From Chitinophaga fulva (lineage in GTDB: Bacteria > Bacteroidota > Bacteroidia > Chitinophagales > Chitinophagaceae): 64,000 nt of DNA. Every line of letters starts with the position of its first letter. The stretch's first letter is position 1. The position numbers were made by a program, and so were the translations under genes. The notes beneath the pieces were generated by a model, which was given only the letters and a program-made list of their open reading frames with translations, made no database searches and was not told where the DNA came from. Shown here piece by piece: positions 9,369-19,200 of the stretch. Location of the stretch: positions 930,001 to 994,000 of the forward strand of contig NZ_JABBGC010000002.1 of the NCBI RefSeq assembly GCF_012927205.1, in the 5' to 3' direction.

Positions 9369-9830
9369 ATGATGGAAGAAAAAATCGCTCATAAACTTTC
9401 ACTGAAAAACCACTGTGAGCAGATTATCCTTCAACGCATCGCCATCACGCAACGGGCCATGGATGAGGCCCAGGCTGCCGCCAACCAGGAAGGTAAAAGC
9501 TCTGCCGGTGACAAATATGAAACGGCAAGGGCGATGAGCCACCTGGAAAAAGACATGCATGCCCGGCAGCTGGTGGCACACCAGGAAAGCCTTCATGCGC
9601 TTCGTACCATCAATGTACAAGTCATATATAACGCTCCCGCTGCGGGCGCATTTGTACGGGCTACCACCACCAACTTCTTTATCAGCACAGGCCTCGGTAA
9701 ACAGGTAGTTAACGGAGAACCGGTGGTTTTCCTCTCTCCCACCTCCCCGCTGGCACAACAGCTGCTACGGAAAAAAGTAGGAGATGAATTTGATTTTAAG
9801 GGAAAAGAGAAAATAATAGAAACGTATTAA
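9369..9830 (+). CDS. GreA/GreB C-terminal-domain-like protein
   Basis: A 153-residue protein. The N-terminal half is helical and charged with the block SSAGDKYETARAMSHLE. The C-terminal third (TNFFISTGLGKQVVNGEPVVFLSPTSPLAQQLLRKKVGDEFDF) resembles the FKBP-like C-domain of transcription elongation factors GreA/GreB (SP.G..LLGKKVGDE). The family recurs in Bacteroidota and is often misnamed 3-oxoacyl-ACP synthase, for which there is no sequence support here. The N-terminal coiled coil of true GreA, with its acidic tip, is not evident, so it probably binds RNA polymerase differently or not at all. A binding role is inference from the fold. Confidence 0.7.
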   Translation: MMEEKIAHKLSLKNHCEQIILQRIAITQRAMDEAQAAANQEGKSSAGDKYETARAMSHLEKDMHARQLVAHQESLHALRTINVQVIYNAPAAGAFVRATTTNFFISTGLGKQVVNGEPVVFLSPTSPLAQQLLRKKVGDEFDFKGKEKIIETY

Positions 9831-9874
9831 AACATCCGGTACCGTTACGCAGTGAAAAAGACAAAAGAAATCCA

Positions 9875-10689
9875 ATGAACCACCAGATATTTGAACCGCA
9901 TACTGACCTGTCAACACTTGTTGAATGTTATTGGACATTGGAAAGCCCGAAAGAAAAAACACCTCAAAAAAACACGATCGTTCCTGATGGCAGAATGAAA
10001 ATGATCTTTCACTACGGCGACTTGTACAAACGATACACCGACAACGGCGACAGCATTGTTCTGCCAAAATCCTTTGTAATCGGGCAACTGACACGACCGC
10101 TGGACGTAGAGCCAACAGGAGAAACCGGTACTTTTTTCGTTTGTTTTCACCCTTACGGCTTTTTACCTTTTGCCACCACCCCCATAAAGGAAATGGAAAA
10201 TACGGCCGTTCCGTTGGACAAACTATTTGGAAAAGCCGGAGAGATCATCAGCCAAGGATGCTAAAGGCGCCTACAACTTCAGAAAGAATACAATTAATTG
10301 AAACGTTTTTATTAAACCGGCTGACCGACACCCAGACCATCGACAACATCGTAAAATCCACTGTGGAAACGATTTTGACGGCCAACGGACAACTTTCCGT
10401 TGACGAACTATCCCAACAAAGCAATATCAACCGCAGGCAGTTGGTCCGCAAATTTTCATCCACCATCGGATTAAGCCCGAAGCAGCTTTCAAAAACGGTG
10501 AGGCTGCAAGCCATGCTCAAAACGTTGCTGAACAAGAAAAGCACCCGCCTTATTTCATTAGCCTATGAAGGTGAATATTACGATCAGGCGCATTTCATCA
10601 AAGACTTCAAAGAGTTCACCGGACTGACCCCTAAAGCGTTTTACGGAGATCATCTGAAGATGTCCTTGATTTTTGACAGGATGGATTGA
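9875..10689 (+). pseudogene. AraC-family regulator (DUF6597-type sensor) split by a frameshift
   Basis: The first frame (9875-10264) encodes an N-terminal sensor of the DUF6597 type (FEPHTDLSTLVECYWTLESP; NTIVPDGRMKMIFHYGD; FVCFHPYGFLPF) and stops at 10262-10264. The remainder continues in another frame from about 10256 to 10689 (RIQLIETFLLNRL, then the AraC DNA-binding domain with LSVDELSQQSNINRRQLVRKF, GLSPKQLSKTVRL and YYDQAHFIKDFKEFTGLTPKAFY). Both halves line up as one protein of about 270 residues with a single missing base, or a -1 shift, near 10255. It may be a true pseudogene, a sequencing error or two functional pieces. The VOC gene follows directly, a common AraC/VOC pairing. Confidence 0.8.
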
Positions 10690-10729
10690 CCATGTCCCAT
10701 TTTTACAATTTTATGTTTCAGGCAGGTAA

Positions 10730-10737
10730 TAACTTTG
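10730..10737 (+). promoter_or_regulatory. Candidate -7 promoter box
   Basis: TAACTTTG matches the Bacteroidota -7 consensus TAnnTTTG and lies 26 bp before the VOC start codon. No clean -33 TTTG is visible at the usual distance. Confidence 0.35.
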
Positions 10738-10763
10738 CTCCCGAACATAAAATTAATTTGACA

Positions 10764-11132
10764 ATGGAAAACGTTATCACTTTTTTTGATATTCCTGCAA
10801 CAGATTTCAGCAGAGCTGTCTCTTTTTACAAAGCTATTTTAGGTTTAGACATCAACGAAACCGACATATTCGGCACCAAAATGGGATTCTTCCCCAGTGA
10901 TGGCAAAAACGTATCGGGGGCCATTGTTCAGGGCAATGACTTAAAACCTTCTACAGACGGTGTTGTCGCCTACCTGAATGGTGGTAATGATCTGCAGGCC
11001 GTATTGGACAAAGTAGCGTCCAACAACGGAAAAGTAATTGTTCCCAAAACGCATATCAGCCCCGAAGTAGGATTTATCGGAATGTTCATTGACACCGAAG
11101 GAAACAAAATGGCGGTCCACTCCATCAACTAA
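10764..11132 (+). CDS. VOC-family (glyoxalase/bleomycin-resistance fold) protein
   Basis: About 122 residues from ATG 10764, chosen because the family usually starts just before ITFFDIPATDF; an upstream in-frame ATG at 10686 would add a tail unlike the family. One VOC domain made of paired beta-alpha-beta-beta-beta units is visible: ITFFDIPATDFSRAVSFYKAILGLDI and FIGMFIDTEGNKMAVHS, the latter carrying the C-terminal acidic/polar metal-binding block. Proteins of this type are small single-domain dimers with varied or unknown substrates. It lies just after the broken AraC gene and just before a DUF2461 gene, 5 bp away, so it is probably cotranscribed with the latter. Confidence 0.85.
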   Translation: MENVITFFDIPATDFSRAVSFYKAILGLDINETDIFGTKMGFFPSDGKNVSGAIVQGNDLKPSTDGVVAYLNGGNDLQAVLDKVASNNGKVIVPKTHISPEVGFIGMFIDTEGNKMAVHSIN

Positions 11133-11137
11133 AGCAA

Positions 11138-11779
11138 ATGAAAATATCCGTCCTGAATTTCCTGAAAGACCTGGAAAAGAACAATAACAGGGAATGGTTT
11201 AATGAGCATAAAAACCGCTATAACAGCGCCCGGGAAGACTGCGCTTCCTTCGTGGAAGAACTGATAAAGGAGATGGCCAAATTCGATAAGGAAATCGGAA
11301 AGGTAGATGCGCAGAAATCGCTTTTCAGGATATATCGTGACACCAGGTTCTCCCATAACAAAGATCCTTACAAAACTAATTTCGGTGCAAACATAGGGTT
11401 CGGGAATGCCGGATATTATCTGCACATCCAGCCTGGACAGTCCTTCCTGGCGGGTGGTATCTATATGCTCGAAAATGAGCAGCTGAAAGAACTACGGAAA
11501 GAAATTTCCTATAATGCCGGTGCGTTTCAAAAGATGATGCACGAAAAAAACTTCTGTCATCATTTTGGAGGTTTGAGCGAAGATGGAAAACTAAAACGTG
11601 TTCCTCCGGGTTTTGAAAAAGACGACCCCATGGCCGAATACCTGAAGCTGAAACATTTTGTGGCCGTCCGTCCGGTTGCTGATAAGGAGCTGCTGGACAA
11701 AGACGCTCCCGGGAAGTTTGCCGAAATGTACAAATGCCTGAAACCGCTGAACGATTTTCTAAACGCCTCTTTTTTGTAA
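11138..11779 (+). CDS. DUF2461 (TIGR02453) family protein
   Basis: A 213-residue cytoplasmic protein with the family's hallmark blocks: FLKDLEKNNNREWFNEHKNRY at the N-terminus, LFRIYRDTRFSHNKDPYKTNFGA in the middle, GYYLHIQPGQSFLAGGIYML, and a C-terminal helix with LKPLNDFL. Length fits the family. Function is unknown; conserved Arg/Asp/Tyr positions suggest a binding pocket. It starts 5 bp after the VOC stop. Confidence 0.88.
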   Translation: MKISVLNFLKDLEKNNNREWFNEHKNRYNSAREDCASFVEELIKEMAKFDKEIGKVDAQKSLFRIYRDTRFSHNKDPYKTNFGANIGFGNAGYYLHIQPGQSFLAGGIYMLENEQLKELRKEISYNAGAFQKMMHEKNFCHHFGGLSEDGKLKRVPPGFEKDDPMAEYLKLKHFVAVRPVADKELLDKDAPGKFAEMYKCLKPLNDFLNASFL

Positions 11780-11844
11780 AATTCAGGCTGCAAACCTGGT
11801 GAATCTGCCGGAAAAAGTTTCATTTTTGCAAATGATATCAATCT

Positions 11845-12744
11845 ATGGCAAAAGTAACCGAGTCACTTGAGCAGTTTTACAGGGATAAGTATGGCAGCTT
11901 ATCTGAGGATTTCCAAAAGAGCATTGGACAGTTCAATGTTTTCAGGATTGAAGACAGGGTCCGTACAGGTACTACTTCGCCCACCTTTATCCGCCGGGAT
12001 TTCTTTAAGATCATGCTTTTCCAGGGGGATAATGTGTTCCATTATGGTGACAAAAGCATTCCGGTAAGCGGGAATACCCTGTTGTTCTTTAATCCCCAGG
12101 TACCGTACACCTACGATCCGTTACATCCCGATACTACCGGTTATTTCTGTGTATTCCGGGATGAGTTTTTTAAAGAGTATGGACGCCTTCATTTAAGCAA
12201 GCTGCCATTGTTCACCAAGGGACCGCAGCCTGTGTTTGGCCTGGATGATGAAAGCACCGTTGAAGTAAAAAGTATATTTGAAAAAATGATCCGGGAGCTG
12301 GACACGGATTACATCTATAAATACGAGCTGATCAGGAGCTATGTCAGCGAACTAATCTACTTAGCGATGAAGCTCCAGCCGGCAAACAATTTATATGAAC
12401 ATCCCGATGCTGCCTCCCGGATCACTTCCGTCTTTACAGAGCTGCTGGAACGTCAGTTCCCCATTGAGTCAACGTCGCAGCGGTTTGCGTTGCGCTCCCC
12501 GAAAGCCTTTGCAGAAAGGCTTTCGGTTCATGTGAATTATCTCAACCGTGCCATCAAGAAAACCACCGGGCGCACCACTACTGATCTTATTTTCGAGCGC
12601 CTTACCGCAGAAGCCAAAGCATTGCTGAAACACACCAGCTGGAACATCGCCGAGATCAGTTATGTGCTGGGGTTTGAAGACCAGGCGCACTTCAACAACT
12701 TCTTCAAGAAACAGACCACCATGAGCCCCTCCAGCTTTAGATAG
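11845..12744 (+). CDS. AraC-family transcriptional regulator
   Basis: 299 residues. N-terminal cupin-like sensor (about 30-130: TSPTFIRRDFFKIMLFQGDNVFHYGDKSIPVSGNTLLFFNPQVPYTY) and a C-terminal double helix-turn-helix AraC domain (about 200-298: SPKAFAERLSVHVNYLNRAIKKTTGRTTTDLIFERL; NIAEISYVLGFEDQAHFNNFFKKQT). It lies 80 bp before an SDR gene on the same strand, a frequent Bacteroidota arrangement in which the regulator controls the adjacent oxidoreductase. Effector unknown. Confidence 0.92.
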   Translation: MAKVTESLEQFYRDKYGSLSEDFQKSIGQFNVFRIEDRVRTGTTSPTFIRRDFFKIMLFQGDNVFHYGDKSIPVSGNTLLFFNPQVPYTYDPLHPDTTGYFCVFRDEFFKEYGRLHLSKLPLFTKGPQPVFGLDDESTVEVKSIFEKMIRELDTDYIYKYELIRSYVSELIYLAMKLQPANNLYEHPDAASRITSVFTELLERQFPIESTSQRFALRSPKAFAERLSVHVNYLNRAIKKTTGRTTTDLIFERLTAEAKALLKHTSWNIAEISYVLGFEDQAHFNNFFKKQTTMSPSSFR

Positions 12745-12801
12745 GTTTGAATTTGACAAATAATGGTTTGTATCCCACAAAAACAGCATCAGTCGGTGAG
12801 G

Positions 12802-12809
12802 TAACTTTG
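12802..12809 (+). promoter_or_regulatory. Candidate -7 promoter box for the SDR gene
   Basis: TAACTTTG, an exact TAnnTTTG match, 16 bp before the SDR start codon. No TTTG at the expected -33 spacing was found, so support is partial. Confidence 0.35.
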
Positions 12810-12824
12810 CACTAAAAAGAGACC

Positions 12825-13661
12825 ATGAGCAATACAAAAGTTTGGTACATCACCGGCGCCTCCAAAGGAATGGGATTATCCCTGGTAAAAGAACTATTAG
12901 CGCAAGGCCAATGCGTTGCGGCCACTTCGAGATCAATCGGCGCGCTAGAAGTGTTCAAGGGGCATAACGACAGGTTTCTGCCGCTGGAGGTTGACTTAAA
13001 AAGCGACCAGTCCGTGGCAACCTCTATTCAAAAAACCATTGAAAAATTCGGCCGCCTGGACATCGTAGTCAATAACGCCGGTTATGGATTAGGAGGTGCT
13101 TTGGAAGAACTCACCTCCGCGGAAATCGATGAAAACTTTCAGGTTAACTTTTTCGCGGTGGTACGGGTGATTCAGCAGGCATTGCCCCACCTGAGACAAC
13201 AACGATCAGGCCACATTATCAATATTTCTTCAATTGCAGGCTTTGCACCGGGCACCGGGTGGACAGTGTATTGTGCAGCGAAATTTGCCGTGAGTGGTCT
13301 TAGCAATGCCCTGGTAAATGACCTGAAGCCATTGGGAATCCATGTCACCAATGTGATGCCAGGTGCATTCAGAACGAGTTTTGCCAAGGCAGATTCAATT
13401 GCCTACAGCAAGCACCAAATTAACGACTATGCCCATTTACGGGAATACCATGACAAGATAAACAGCATGGATGGCGCGCAACTAGGCGACCCGGATAAGA
13501 TGGCAGATATCTTCCTGAAACTGGTTGCCAGTCCCAACCCTCCTGCTGACCTGTTCCTGGGTAGTGATGCCTTCAACCGTGCAACAACCAGGATAGCGCA
13601 ATTGCAGGCGCAAATGGAAACCTGGAAGGAGGATTCTTTTTCAACTGATTTTACAGCTTAG
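12825..13661 (+). CDS. Short-chain dehydrogenase/reductase (SDR), classical type
   Basis: 278-residue cytoplasmic NAD(P)-dependent oxidoreductase. Rossmann motif TGASKGMG at residues 10-17, NNAGYG in the fourth strand, an active-site serine in INISSIAG, and the YxxxK pair in VYCAAKFAVSG. An N-terminal TSR at the end of beta-2 suggests NADP(H) preference, by analogy with classical SDRs. The C-terminal substrate loop is typical of the oxidoreductases paired with AraC regulators in this phylum. Substrate cannot be inferred. Confidence 0.92.
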   Translation: MSNTKVWYITGASKGMGLSLVKELLAQGQCVAATSRSIGALEVFKGHNDRFLPLEVDLKSDQSVATSIQKTIEKFGRLDIVVNNAGYGLGGALEELTSAEIDENFQVNFFAVVRVIQQALPHLRQQRSGHIINISSIAGFAPGTGWTVYCAAKFAVSGLSNALVNDLKPLGIHVTNVMPGAFRTSFAKADSIAYSKHQINDYAHLREYHDKINSMDGAQLGDPDKMADIFLKLVASPNPPADLFLGSDAFNRATTRIAQLQAQMETWKEDSFSTDFTA

Positions 13662-13695
13662 CGTATTCATTTTCATTTCCTAGTCCGAGTCCGTC

Positions 13696-14037
13696 TTAAT
13701 GCCAGTCATGTGAACAGTAGCGGCATTGACGGGCTTTGGGCGTTCTGGCAATTTTGTTACATTTCGGACAGAGATTTAAAGGCAACTCATGCCTGTGCTC
13801 ATTCCATACACGTTTCACAATACTATCTTTCAGTGCCTGATGACCATCTGCTATCATGGCAAGTATCCTAGGGTCATCACTGGTCCATCCCTTATGTTTC
13901 ATCATAGAGCGCATCAATTCAGACTGCGTTTTGTAGCCATACATAATGGTCCTCTTCACATCCAATTCATCTTCAGTCATAAATTTCCCGCAGTATTGAT
14001 AAATGTAGTCTTCCAGTTCAGGGTATAGGGTATCCAT
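13696..14037 (-). CDS. Small protein with C-terminal zinc ribbon, function unknown
   Basis: 113 residues, acidic helical N-terminus (LYPELEDYIYQYCGKFMTEDELDVK) and a four-cysteine zinc-ribbon-like tail: CPKCNK, then 10 residues, then CRYCSHDWH at the very end. This pattern suggests structural zinc binding and possibly nucleic acid contact. It converges on the SDR gene and diverges from the secreted protein at 14117. No family recognised. Confidence 0.65.
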   Translation of the reverse strand: MDTLYPELEDYIYQYCGKFMTEDELDVKRTIMYGYKTQSELMRSMMKHKGWTSDDPRILAMIADGHQALKDSIVKRVWNEHRHELPLNLCPKCNKIARTPKARQCRYCSHDWH

Positions 14038-14082
14038 TTATTGACGCATTGTTATTCCAATAAAAGTAATATTAGTTTTCTT

Positions 14083-14090
14083 TATTTTTG
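14083..14090 (+). promoter_or_regulatory. Candidate -7 promoter box
   Basis: TATTTTTG fits TAnnTTTG and lies 27 bp before the ATG at 14117 in a very A/T-rich divergent intergenic region. Confidence 0.4.
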
Positions 14091-14116
14091 TTACTACTAA
14101 TTATAACCTATACTAT

Positions 14117-15097
14117 ATGATAAAATTAAGCAAGTTAACCCCACTGGCGGCTTCGGTCCCAGTGCGCCTGTTTCCGCAAAACCCGGCAATTAAAAATTCA
14201 CTTTGTGTAGTAAAAGGCTATTTATTGCTGGCGCTTCTTCTTTTATTCCTTACAAGCTTCCATGTCAGCACGCAGGACCCTACGGTAGTAGGTCACCTAT
14301 ATAATGCCAACAACGCTAATTTTGCATGGATCAAACTCGGAACACTTTCCCTGCCACAGGAAGGATCCACGGCTACTATCCGGTTCCATGGCGGAAGTGG
14401 CTATAATGGGCTGTTGGAGCAGATGGGACAAACAGAGTTGCATATCCGCACCAGTAACGGAAATTCTAATCCAAACGGTTATCCTTTCAGTGCCTACGCA
14501 ACACGTACCGGTTATTCCGTTCCGGTAGCCTTAATAAAGATCATCCCCAATGTCTCCGGTACAGCACCTACTTCATATGATATCTATATTTATCATGGGG
14601 GTTATGCTGGTTACTCCATTTATGAAGTAGTGACGATCAGCGGCGCCTACCAGAGGATTGAACAAATAACCGCCGCCCCAACGCAGGGATATGATGTGCC
14701 TTTTAATTTCACGGTACAAAACGATGTCAACCTGGCCAATGCACTGCGCGCAAATTATACCACTGGCAATGTAACGATTGGTTATCCATCTAAAAAATCG
14801 CAACTCATGGTGAATGGTGATATTTTTGCCAATAGGGTGAAAGTAAGTACGGAAAACTGGCCGGATTATGTGTTTAATCCTGAATTTGAGTTGCGCCCTA
14901 TATCCGATCTGGCCCGCTATATAGCTGACAACAAACACCTACCGGATTTACCGGCTGCAAAAGAAGTAGAAACGAAAGGCCAGGACGTTGGAGAGATCAA
15001 TAAAATCCTGGTGAAGAAGATGGAGGAAATGAGCCTGTATATTATTCAGCTGGACCAGCGGATGAAAGAACTGGAGGAAAAATTGAACAAGAAATAA
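14117..15097 (+). CDS. Secreted protein with C-terminal WPDYVF-type coiled-coil domain
   Basis: 326 residues. A hydrophobic segment at about 36-54 (YLLLALLLLFLTSFHV) acts as signal or anchor after a longish N-terminal tail. The middle is beta-rich and glycine/asparagine-rich with no family I recognise. The C-terminus is a widely shared Bacteroidota module: NGDIFANRVKV, then WPDYVFNPEFELRPISDLARY, NKHLPDLPAAKEV, and a terminal heptad coiled coil (EINKILVKKMEEMSLYIIQLDQRMKELEEKL). This tail is usually annotated as tail-fibre- or peptidase-S74-like and probably trimerises, which is inference. Divergent from the zinc-ribbon gene; followed by a strong terminator. Confidence 0.75.
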   Translation: MIKLSKLTPLAASVPVRLFPQNPAIKNSLCVVKGYLLLALLLLFLTSFHVSTQDPTVVGHLYNANNANFAWIKLGTLSLPQEGSTATIRFHGGSGYNGLLEQMGQTELHIRTSNGNSNPNGYPFSAYATRTGYSVPVALIKIIPNVSGTAPTSYDIYIYHGGYAGYSIYEVVTISGAYQRIEQITAAPTQGYDVPFNFTVQNDVNLANALRANYTTGNVTIGYPSKKSQLMVNGDIFANRVKVSTENWPDYVFNPEFELRPISDLARYIADNKHLPDLPAAKEVETKGQDVGEINKILVKKMEEMSLYIIQLDQRMKELEEKLNKK

Positions 15098-15151
15098 ATC
15101 GTCTTAACAGACTTTATCTACATCCGATATAAATCAAAATGGATAGCTCCC

Positions 15152-15185
15152 AAAAAGGTTGTCTGCTCAAACAGACAACCTTTTT
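15152..15185 (+). terminator. Strong intrinsic terminator
   Basis: A 14-bp inverted repeat (AAAAAGGTTGTCTG / CAGACAACCTTTTT) with a 6-nt loop and T-tract, between the convergent secreted-protein and lipoprotein genes. Confidence 0.85.
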
Positions 15186-15202
15186 ATTGGATACTATCGT
15201 TA

Positions 15203-16008
15203 TTACAAAGCCTGGAAAGGCCGGAAGTAATACTTTCCGTTATACTGTATTATCAGCCTGGCATCGAATGCCCTGCCGGCTTGCTTTACTTCCAGCTTGT
15301 AAGGCATTGCATTGTCTTCATCTATATCCTTGTAGTCCAGGGTGGCAATGGCGGATGTTCTCTTTTCTGCAATATTATACCTGTATATTTTGTCATCCTT
15401 GACATAAAACACATAAGTTACATTCCCCACTTTAACTATCGGCGCATTGGTGGCATTATGTATATCCTGGTCTACTACAAGGGCTTCACGGCTTACCGTA
15501 TTAACCAGGTAGACAGTTCCGGGAGTCTCGCTTTCCGCCACCTCCTTTTTCAGTTGCACGCTGATCCAGTTCTCTCCTGCTTCCGGCACCCATACTTTAA
15601 AAACATTGTCTGCCCGGAAAAGGGTATCATTTTTATTGATCAGAGAGAAGGTATAATATTCGAAATCTCCTTGTTCCAGAGATGCTATTCCTGACCAGGT
15701 TACATTGGCTTTTATGCCGTTCAACATCCTGAACTTATCCCGTTGTACGGAATCGGGCAAAGCAATCATCTCATTCCGCCAGATATGGGGCTTTAACTGG
15801 TCGGGCGTTATCAGGATGGTGGGCAATTGACTGTCGATTTCAACAGGTACTGCTGTTGTGTTGATTGCTCCGAAAGGCTATCCACCGGTTGCTGTGCTGC
15901 AGGTTGCCTGGAGGATTCATGACAACCAGCAACCATGACACTAACAACTATATAGCCGGTCAGGAAAACACTATCTAAAGATGTCTTACCAGCGTATTTT
16001 CTTTTCAT
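15203..16008 (-). pseudogene. Lipoprotein gene interrupted by a frameshift
   Basis: Two overlapping minus-strand frames belong together. The upstream frame (from ATG 16008) gives a lipoprotein signal with lipobox VMVAGC and a Gln/Ser linker, then stops at about 15811. The second frame is open from about 15878 to 15203 and carries the mature domain, about 220 residues (VPVEIDSQLPTILITPDQL; NVTWSGIASLEQGDFEYYTFSLINKNDTLF; ALVVDQDIHNATNAP; YYFRPFQAL). The second frame has no ATG at its start, only TTG at 15826. One indel in the CAACA-rich linker (about 15845-15870) restores a single protein of about 265 residues. Domain family not recognised. Confidence 0.75.
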
Positions 16009-16183
16009 CTTCCAATTTTTTATTAAAAAAACAACAACATGTAAGGAAAGTATCGTTTACACCCTGTCAGCCGGTAATGTTGGGGGGCAAACATATCACC
16101 TTCATCCAATAAAGCATACTATTATATGTAATTTTTTCATTAAGCTATCATAATTCTATTCGTGTAGCCATTATAGTTATCAA

Positions 16184-16234
16184 GCAATAAAAGGGACCTC
16201 CTGCCATATGATGGCAGGAGGTCCCTTTTATTGC
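16184..16234. terminator. 24-bp perfect inverted repeat terminator
   Basis: Left arm 16184-16207 and right arm 16211-16234 are exact reverse complements around a 3-nt loop, ending in AATAAAA/TTTTATT. It sits just after the stop of the arabinanase-cluster gene and can terminate that leftward transcript. Confidence 0.85.
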
Positions 16235-16242
16235 TGATACAG

Positions 16243-19200
16243 TTATTTAACGATCCACTCCTGGATACCGGAAGCATTTTCAGACGGCAACTGTACTTCC
16301 ATTTTTAGCGCAGTGGTTTTCACCGGGTCAAACTGTACAGTATTGTACTGGTCTTTTGCCGTACCATAACTGCTAACATTTTGCACCGGCAACCATTCAT
16401 TACCCTTTTTGTAATACAGCTTCCAGGAAGCGGGCACCCGGCAGCCTCCAAAGGGGCCGTCGTCGTACCAGTACACACTCGAAGAGGAGATGGTATATTC
16501 CTGGTCGAAATCGTATTGTACCCATTCGACTGAACCCTGTTTAGGCCACCAGTGAAAATACGGGACGTTATTATCTTTCGAGTCCCTGGGTTCATATTGA
16601 TCGTTCAGGGCCATATACATTTTTTTGTTAGGCGCTGAAGCGCTGACCTTACTTTTAGAAGCAATCGTGGGCGCAGGTTTCGGGCGGGCGGCGGCCTCTT
16701 CGAAGGGAATCCATACCGTCATTTCTCCGGGGCCGCGGTTAGCCCAGGCATAGTACGGTATAGCCGTTACCGTTTGGGCAGACTTTACCAGCGCGGGACT
16801 GTTCAACTGCCTGCTGGCTGATACACCTTTCATTTCCAGTACCGTAACGCCATTCAGCAAAGAAGGCTTGTAAACAGCCTGCACGGCCGCATTTTTATCG
16901 ACGATGATGTTCTGCACCGTGGCGTCTTTGTTGTCGGGGCCCTCCAGGCAATATATAATGGGGCCGCGTTGCAGCGCAAAACGGCCTTTATCCGCTTCCA
17001 CGAGGCTGTCGGCCATCAGCTTCTGTACTTCAATGGGGAAATCCAGGCTGATCTTGTCATTCGTTTTCCAGGTGCGTTCCAATACAGCATAACCTTTCTC
17101 CATACGGTATTTCACGGGTTGGCCGTTCAGGAGGATGCTGATCTTTTTTTGCGGTGTTCCCGGCGCATCGAAATAGAGGTTGCCCGGTACCGGCTTATTC
17201 AGTGCCCAACCGGGAATGCGGATGTGCAGGGCGAAAGCCGTGGCTTTGGCAGGAGCGATCATGATGTCAGTCCTCCCCTCCCATGGATAGTTAGTCTGTT
17301 GGGTAACGGTTATTTTTCCTGCCGGCAGTGTTATATCGGCTGTATTACCCACAAAGAGGTTTACATACAGGTGATCGGCATGCTGTCCATATACATAACC
17401 GGGCATCGAAGGCAGGAAGCGGGTCATGTTAGAAATACAACAGGCGCATCCAAACCAGGCGCTGCGTTGGTGCTGGCCCATGGAAGCCAGCGGATTAGGA
17501 TAAAAAAAGTGATCGCCACTGAGAGACACACCGCTGAGCAAACCGTTGTACAGCGTGCGTTCCATCACATCGATATACTTGGCGTCGCCATGCAGGAGGA
17601 ACATACGACTGTTCCAGTACACATTAGCAATGGCCGCACAGGTTTCCGCGTAAGCAGACATATTAGGCAACTCATATGCGTGGCCGAAGGCTTCACCATT
17701 GCCGGTAGCACCAATGCCACCGGTAACATACAATTTCCTGTTCACCACGTCCTGCCAGATATCGTCGATGGCAGACAGGTACTGCTGGTTGCCCGTCAGT
17801 GCAGCTACATCGGCCATACCGGTGTACATATAGGCGGCCCTTACCGCATGTCCTACGGCTTCGTGCTGCTCGGTCACTTTTTTATAGGACTGGTTATACT
17901 CGCCACTATTGGGTTTACCCGGACCGCGTACATCGAGGAAAAATTTAGCCAGGTCCAGGTATTCCTTTTTGCCGGTTGCCCGGTACATCCTGGTGAGCCC
18001 TGTTTCAACGATCTGGTGGCCAGGGAAACGTTCTTCCTTACCAAACCCGAATACGCTGACCAGCAGGTCGGCATTTTTGATGGCGATGTTCAACAGTGTC
18101 GTTTTACCCGTAGCCTGGTAATGTGCTACTGCGGCTTCAAACAGGTGACCTGAATTATACAGTTCATGGCTCAGGTCTTCTTCCTTTTCCCAGCGTTTGA
18201 CGCCCATCCATGCATGGGGGTGGGTGGTTTTCATGGTCCTGAAAGTATACAGGTATCCATCTTTTTCCTGTGCAGCACCAATAATGGCGATCAGCGTATC
18301 AAGATATCTTTCCAGTTCCGGGTTTTTCTTTACCTGCAGACTATAGGAGGCGCCTTCAATCACCTTGTACAGGTCAGTATCATCAAAGGTATACTCCGTC
18401 ATTTTATCATCAGAGAGTTTACCGGCAGCGCGCAGGAAATTATCTATACGCCCTGTTTTCCGGCATTGCTCCAGCGTATAGGGAATAGACACCTCGGCAT
18501 TTACTTTTATTTTAGGCGCCCAGAAACTATCGGACACGTGTACCTGTGTAAATGGCACCGGCTGGATAGGATAATCTTTCTTTACCTGGCCGCCGGCCGT
18601 ACCGGCGATGGAAGTGCCCCTGATCATTCTTACAGGGCCATATACGGGGCCGGCACTGTTGTTGGGGTGCGCTTGCAGTGTTACCGTCACCGTTTGTTTT
18701 CCCCGGGTGACTGCTATCGGTAACGGATATATGATTTCGTAAAATTTGCTGGCCTTATACTTATTGAGATCTTCTGTGGCAATCTTTACATTATCGATAA
18801 GAATATCGAAAGTACGGTAACGATTGTCCATTCCCCAATAGTTACAGAGGAGGCTGTTCTCTGTGCTGCTATCCACCTTCATGATGAACGTGAGCGCTCC
18901 GCCTTCTTCCGCTATGCGCCATTTACGGCCATGATCTTCGCCGGTATTGGTTTTATCCGCCATCAGGTGATGGTCCCTTTCCGGCTGCATTTCGCCCAGG
19001 CGCAGTATGTCAACGGTACTGGCCTCTATCTGTTGTTGTCTTTTTTTCTCAGCGGCATATTTCTCCTGTTGCACGGCCCATTCCTGTGGGGTGAAGGCGT
19101 CCCAGTACACGCTGTAATGTTCACCTTGCACGGTGCTGAATGGCACCAGGTGCAGGTCTTGTGGCTGCCCCACCTGGTTGGTATGGAACGCCAATGGTTG

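Noticed and set aside
9369..9830. 3-oxoacyl-ACP synthase annotation common for this family
   Set aside because: No thiolase-fold Cys-His-Asn active site and far too short (153 residues).
16969..18153. Long open frame of 394 codons on the plus strand antisense to the double GH127 gene
   Set aside because: It mirrors the codon bias of the GH127 gene, has low-complexity composition and no domain motifs.
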